From JBAYHN01 sp041666125 (GTDB lineage Bacteria > Patescibacteriota > Gracilibacteria > UBA1369 > UM-FILTER-53-11): a DNA stretch of 5,678 bases. This document shows positions 5,384 through 5,678 of the stretch, piece after piece (position 1 is the first letter of the stretch; every line of letters begins with the position of its first letter). The translations under genes and the position numbers were made by a program. Under the pieces are notes generated by a model. That model did not search any database. It saw only the letters and a list, made by a program, of their open reading frames with translations, and was not told where the DNA came from. The stretch covers positions 1 to 5,678 of the forward strand of contig JBAYHN010000075.1 in NCBI GenBank assembly GCA_041666125.1, read 5' to 3'.

Positions 5384-5678
5384 ATGGCACCGGAAGAACA
5401 ACAAATAAGGGTAATAGTATGTGCACGACTAACCCCTGAGTATGCGGAATTAGACAGAGAGGGCAAAGTAGGCAATGTCGCGACATCGCTTAGTGGAGAA
5501 CGATTATTGATAAGGGAGAGAATGTTTGTGACTCGGGAAGAACTAAAAGAAATACTTACTGAAGAAGAAAGACCTGGTTCAATAATATTTACCAGTGAAA
5601 ATAATCCAGCTGACGTAGCAACAATTGATGACCAAATTAATAAGAGCAAGACTGAGCGTTTGATTGATTATAGTGCAG
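5384..5678 (+). CDS. unrecognised protein, 3' end beyond the window
   Basis: A plus-strand frame is open from ATG 5384 to the right edge, giving at least 98 residues, starting MAPEEQQIRVIVCARLTPEY and still open at the edge (LIDYSA). Composition is protein-like, with alternating beta-type hydrophobic runs (IRVIVCARL, GSIIFTSE) and acidic helical segments (TREELKEILTEEER). I do not recognise a family or catalytic motif. The frame is open further upstream to 5291, and a start at TTG 5324 would add 20 residues with a plausible extra strand (VANITLLTF); no good ribosome-binding site supports either start. It is divergent from gatB. The complementary strand also has an open frame here, but its serine-rich composition marks it as a shadow. 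Confidence 0.65.
   Translation, partial: MAPEEQQIRVIVCARLTPEYAELDREGKVGNVATSLSGERLLIRERMFVTREELKEILTEEERPGSIIFTSENNPADVATIDDQINKSKTERLIDYSA

Noticed and set aside
5317..5649. Minus-strand open frame of 110 codons opposite the right-hand gene
   Set aside because: Serine- and leucine-rich composition is typical of the complement of an acidic coding sequence; the plus-strand frame over the same bases looks far more like protein.

Overview
The window looks like a chromosomal segment of a Patescibacteria (Candidate Phyla Radiation) type bacterium. The basis is the GatB sequence style, short intergenic gaps, repeated ATGA start/stop overlaps, weak or absent Shine-Dalgarno sites, and a small lysine/glutamate-rich single-pass membrane protein of a kind common in such genomes. 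This placement is an inference from style, not from a marker-gene tree. TGA is used as a normal stop.

Layout, right to left (most genes are on the minus strand). At 5384-5678 an unrecognised plus-strand gene runs off the right edge and is divergent from gatB. gatB (3835-5271) encodes subunit B of the Asp/Glu-tRNA amidotransferase and overlaps a small, very acidic unknown protein (3608-3838) by ATGA. Directly behind that ORF lies a short second copy of the gatB 3' end (3586-3621), preceded by a 14-bp direct repeat exactly 249 bp from its match in gatB. Here composition drops from GC-richer housekeeping DNA to visibly AT-richer DNA.

The AT-rich block (138-3552) is a four-gene minus-strand cassette. 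It contains a membrane-anchored coiled-coil protein with four cysteines (3139-3552), a compact protein with two GX2H motifs resembling the TIKI/TraB/ChaN-type hydrolase superfamily (2630-3142), a Shedu nuclease SduA (DUF4263, PD-(D/E)XK; 1504-2586), and a KAP-family P-loop NTPase (260-1507). The first two genes are joined by ATGA, and so are the last two. Shedu is an established anti-phage nuclease, and some KAP NTPases (for example PifA) exclude phage. The cassette is therefore best read as a candidate defence locus in which a DNA-targeting nuclease is co-translated with an ATPase.

The KAP reading frame ends at a T_TTA_AAG slippery heptamer beside the stop. The -1 frame continues open for 43 protein-like codons to position 138. 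The leftmost 137 bases hold a possible plus-strand gene end (to 89) and a weak AT-only hairpin between the convergent genes. I see no RNA gene, CRISPR array or intact mobile element.
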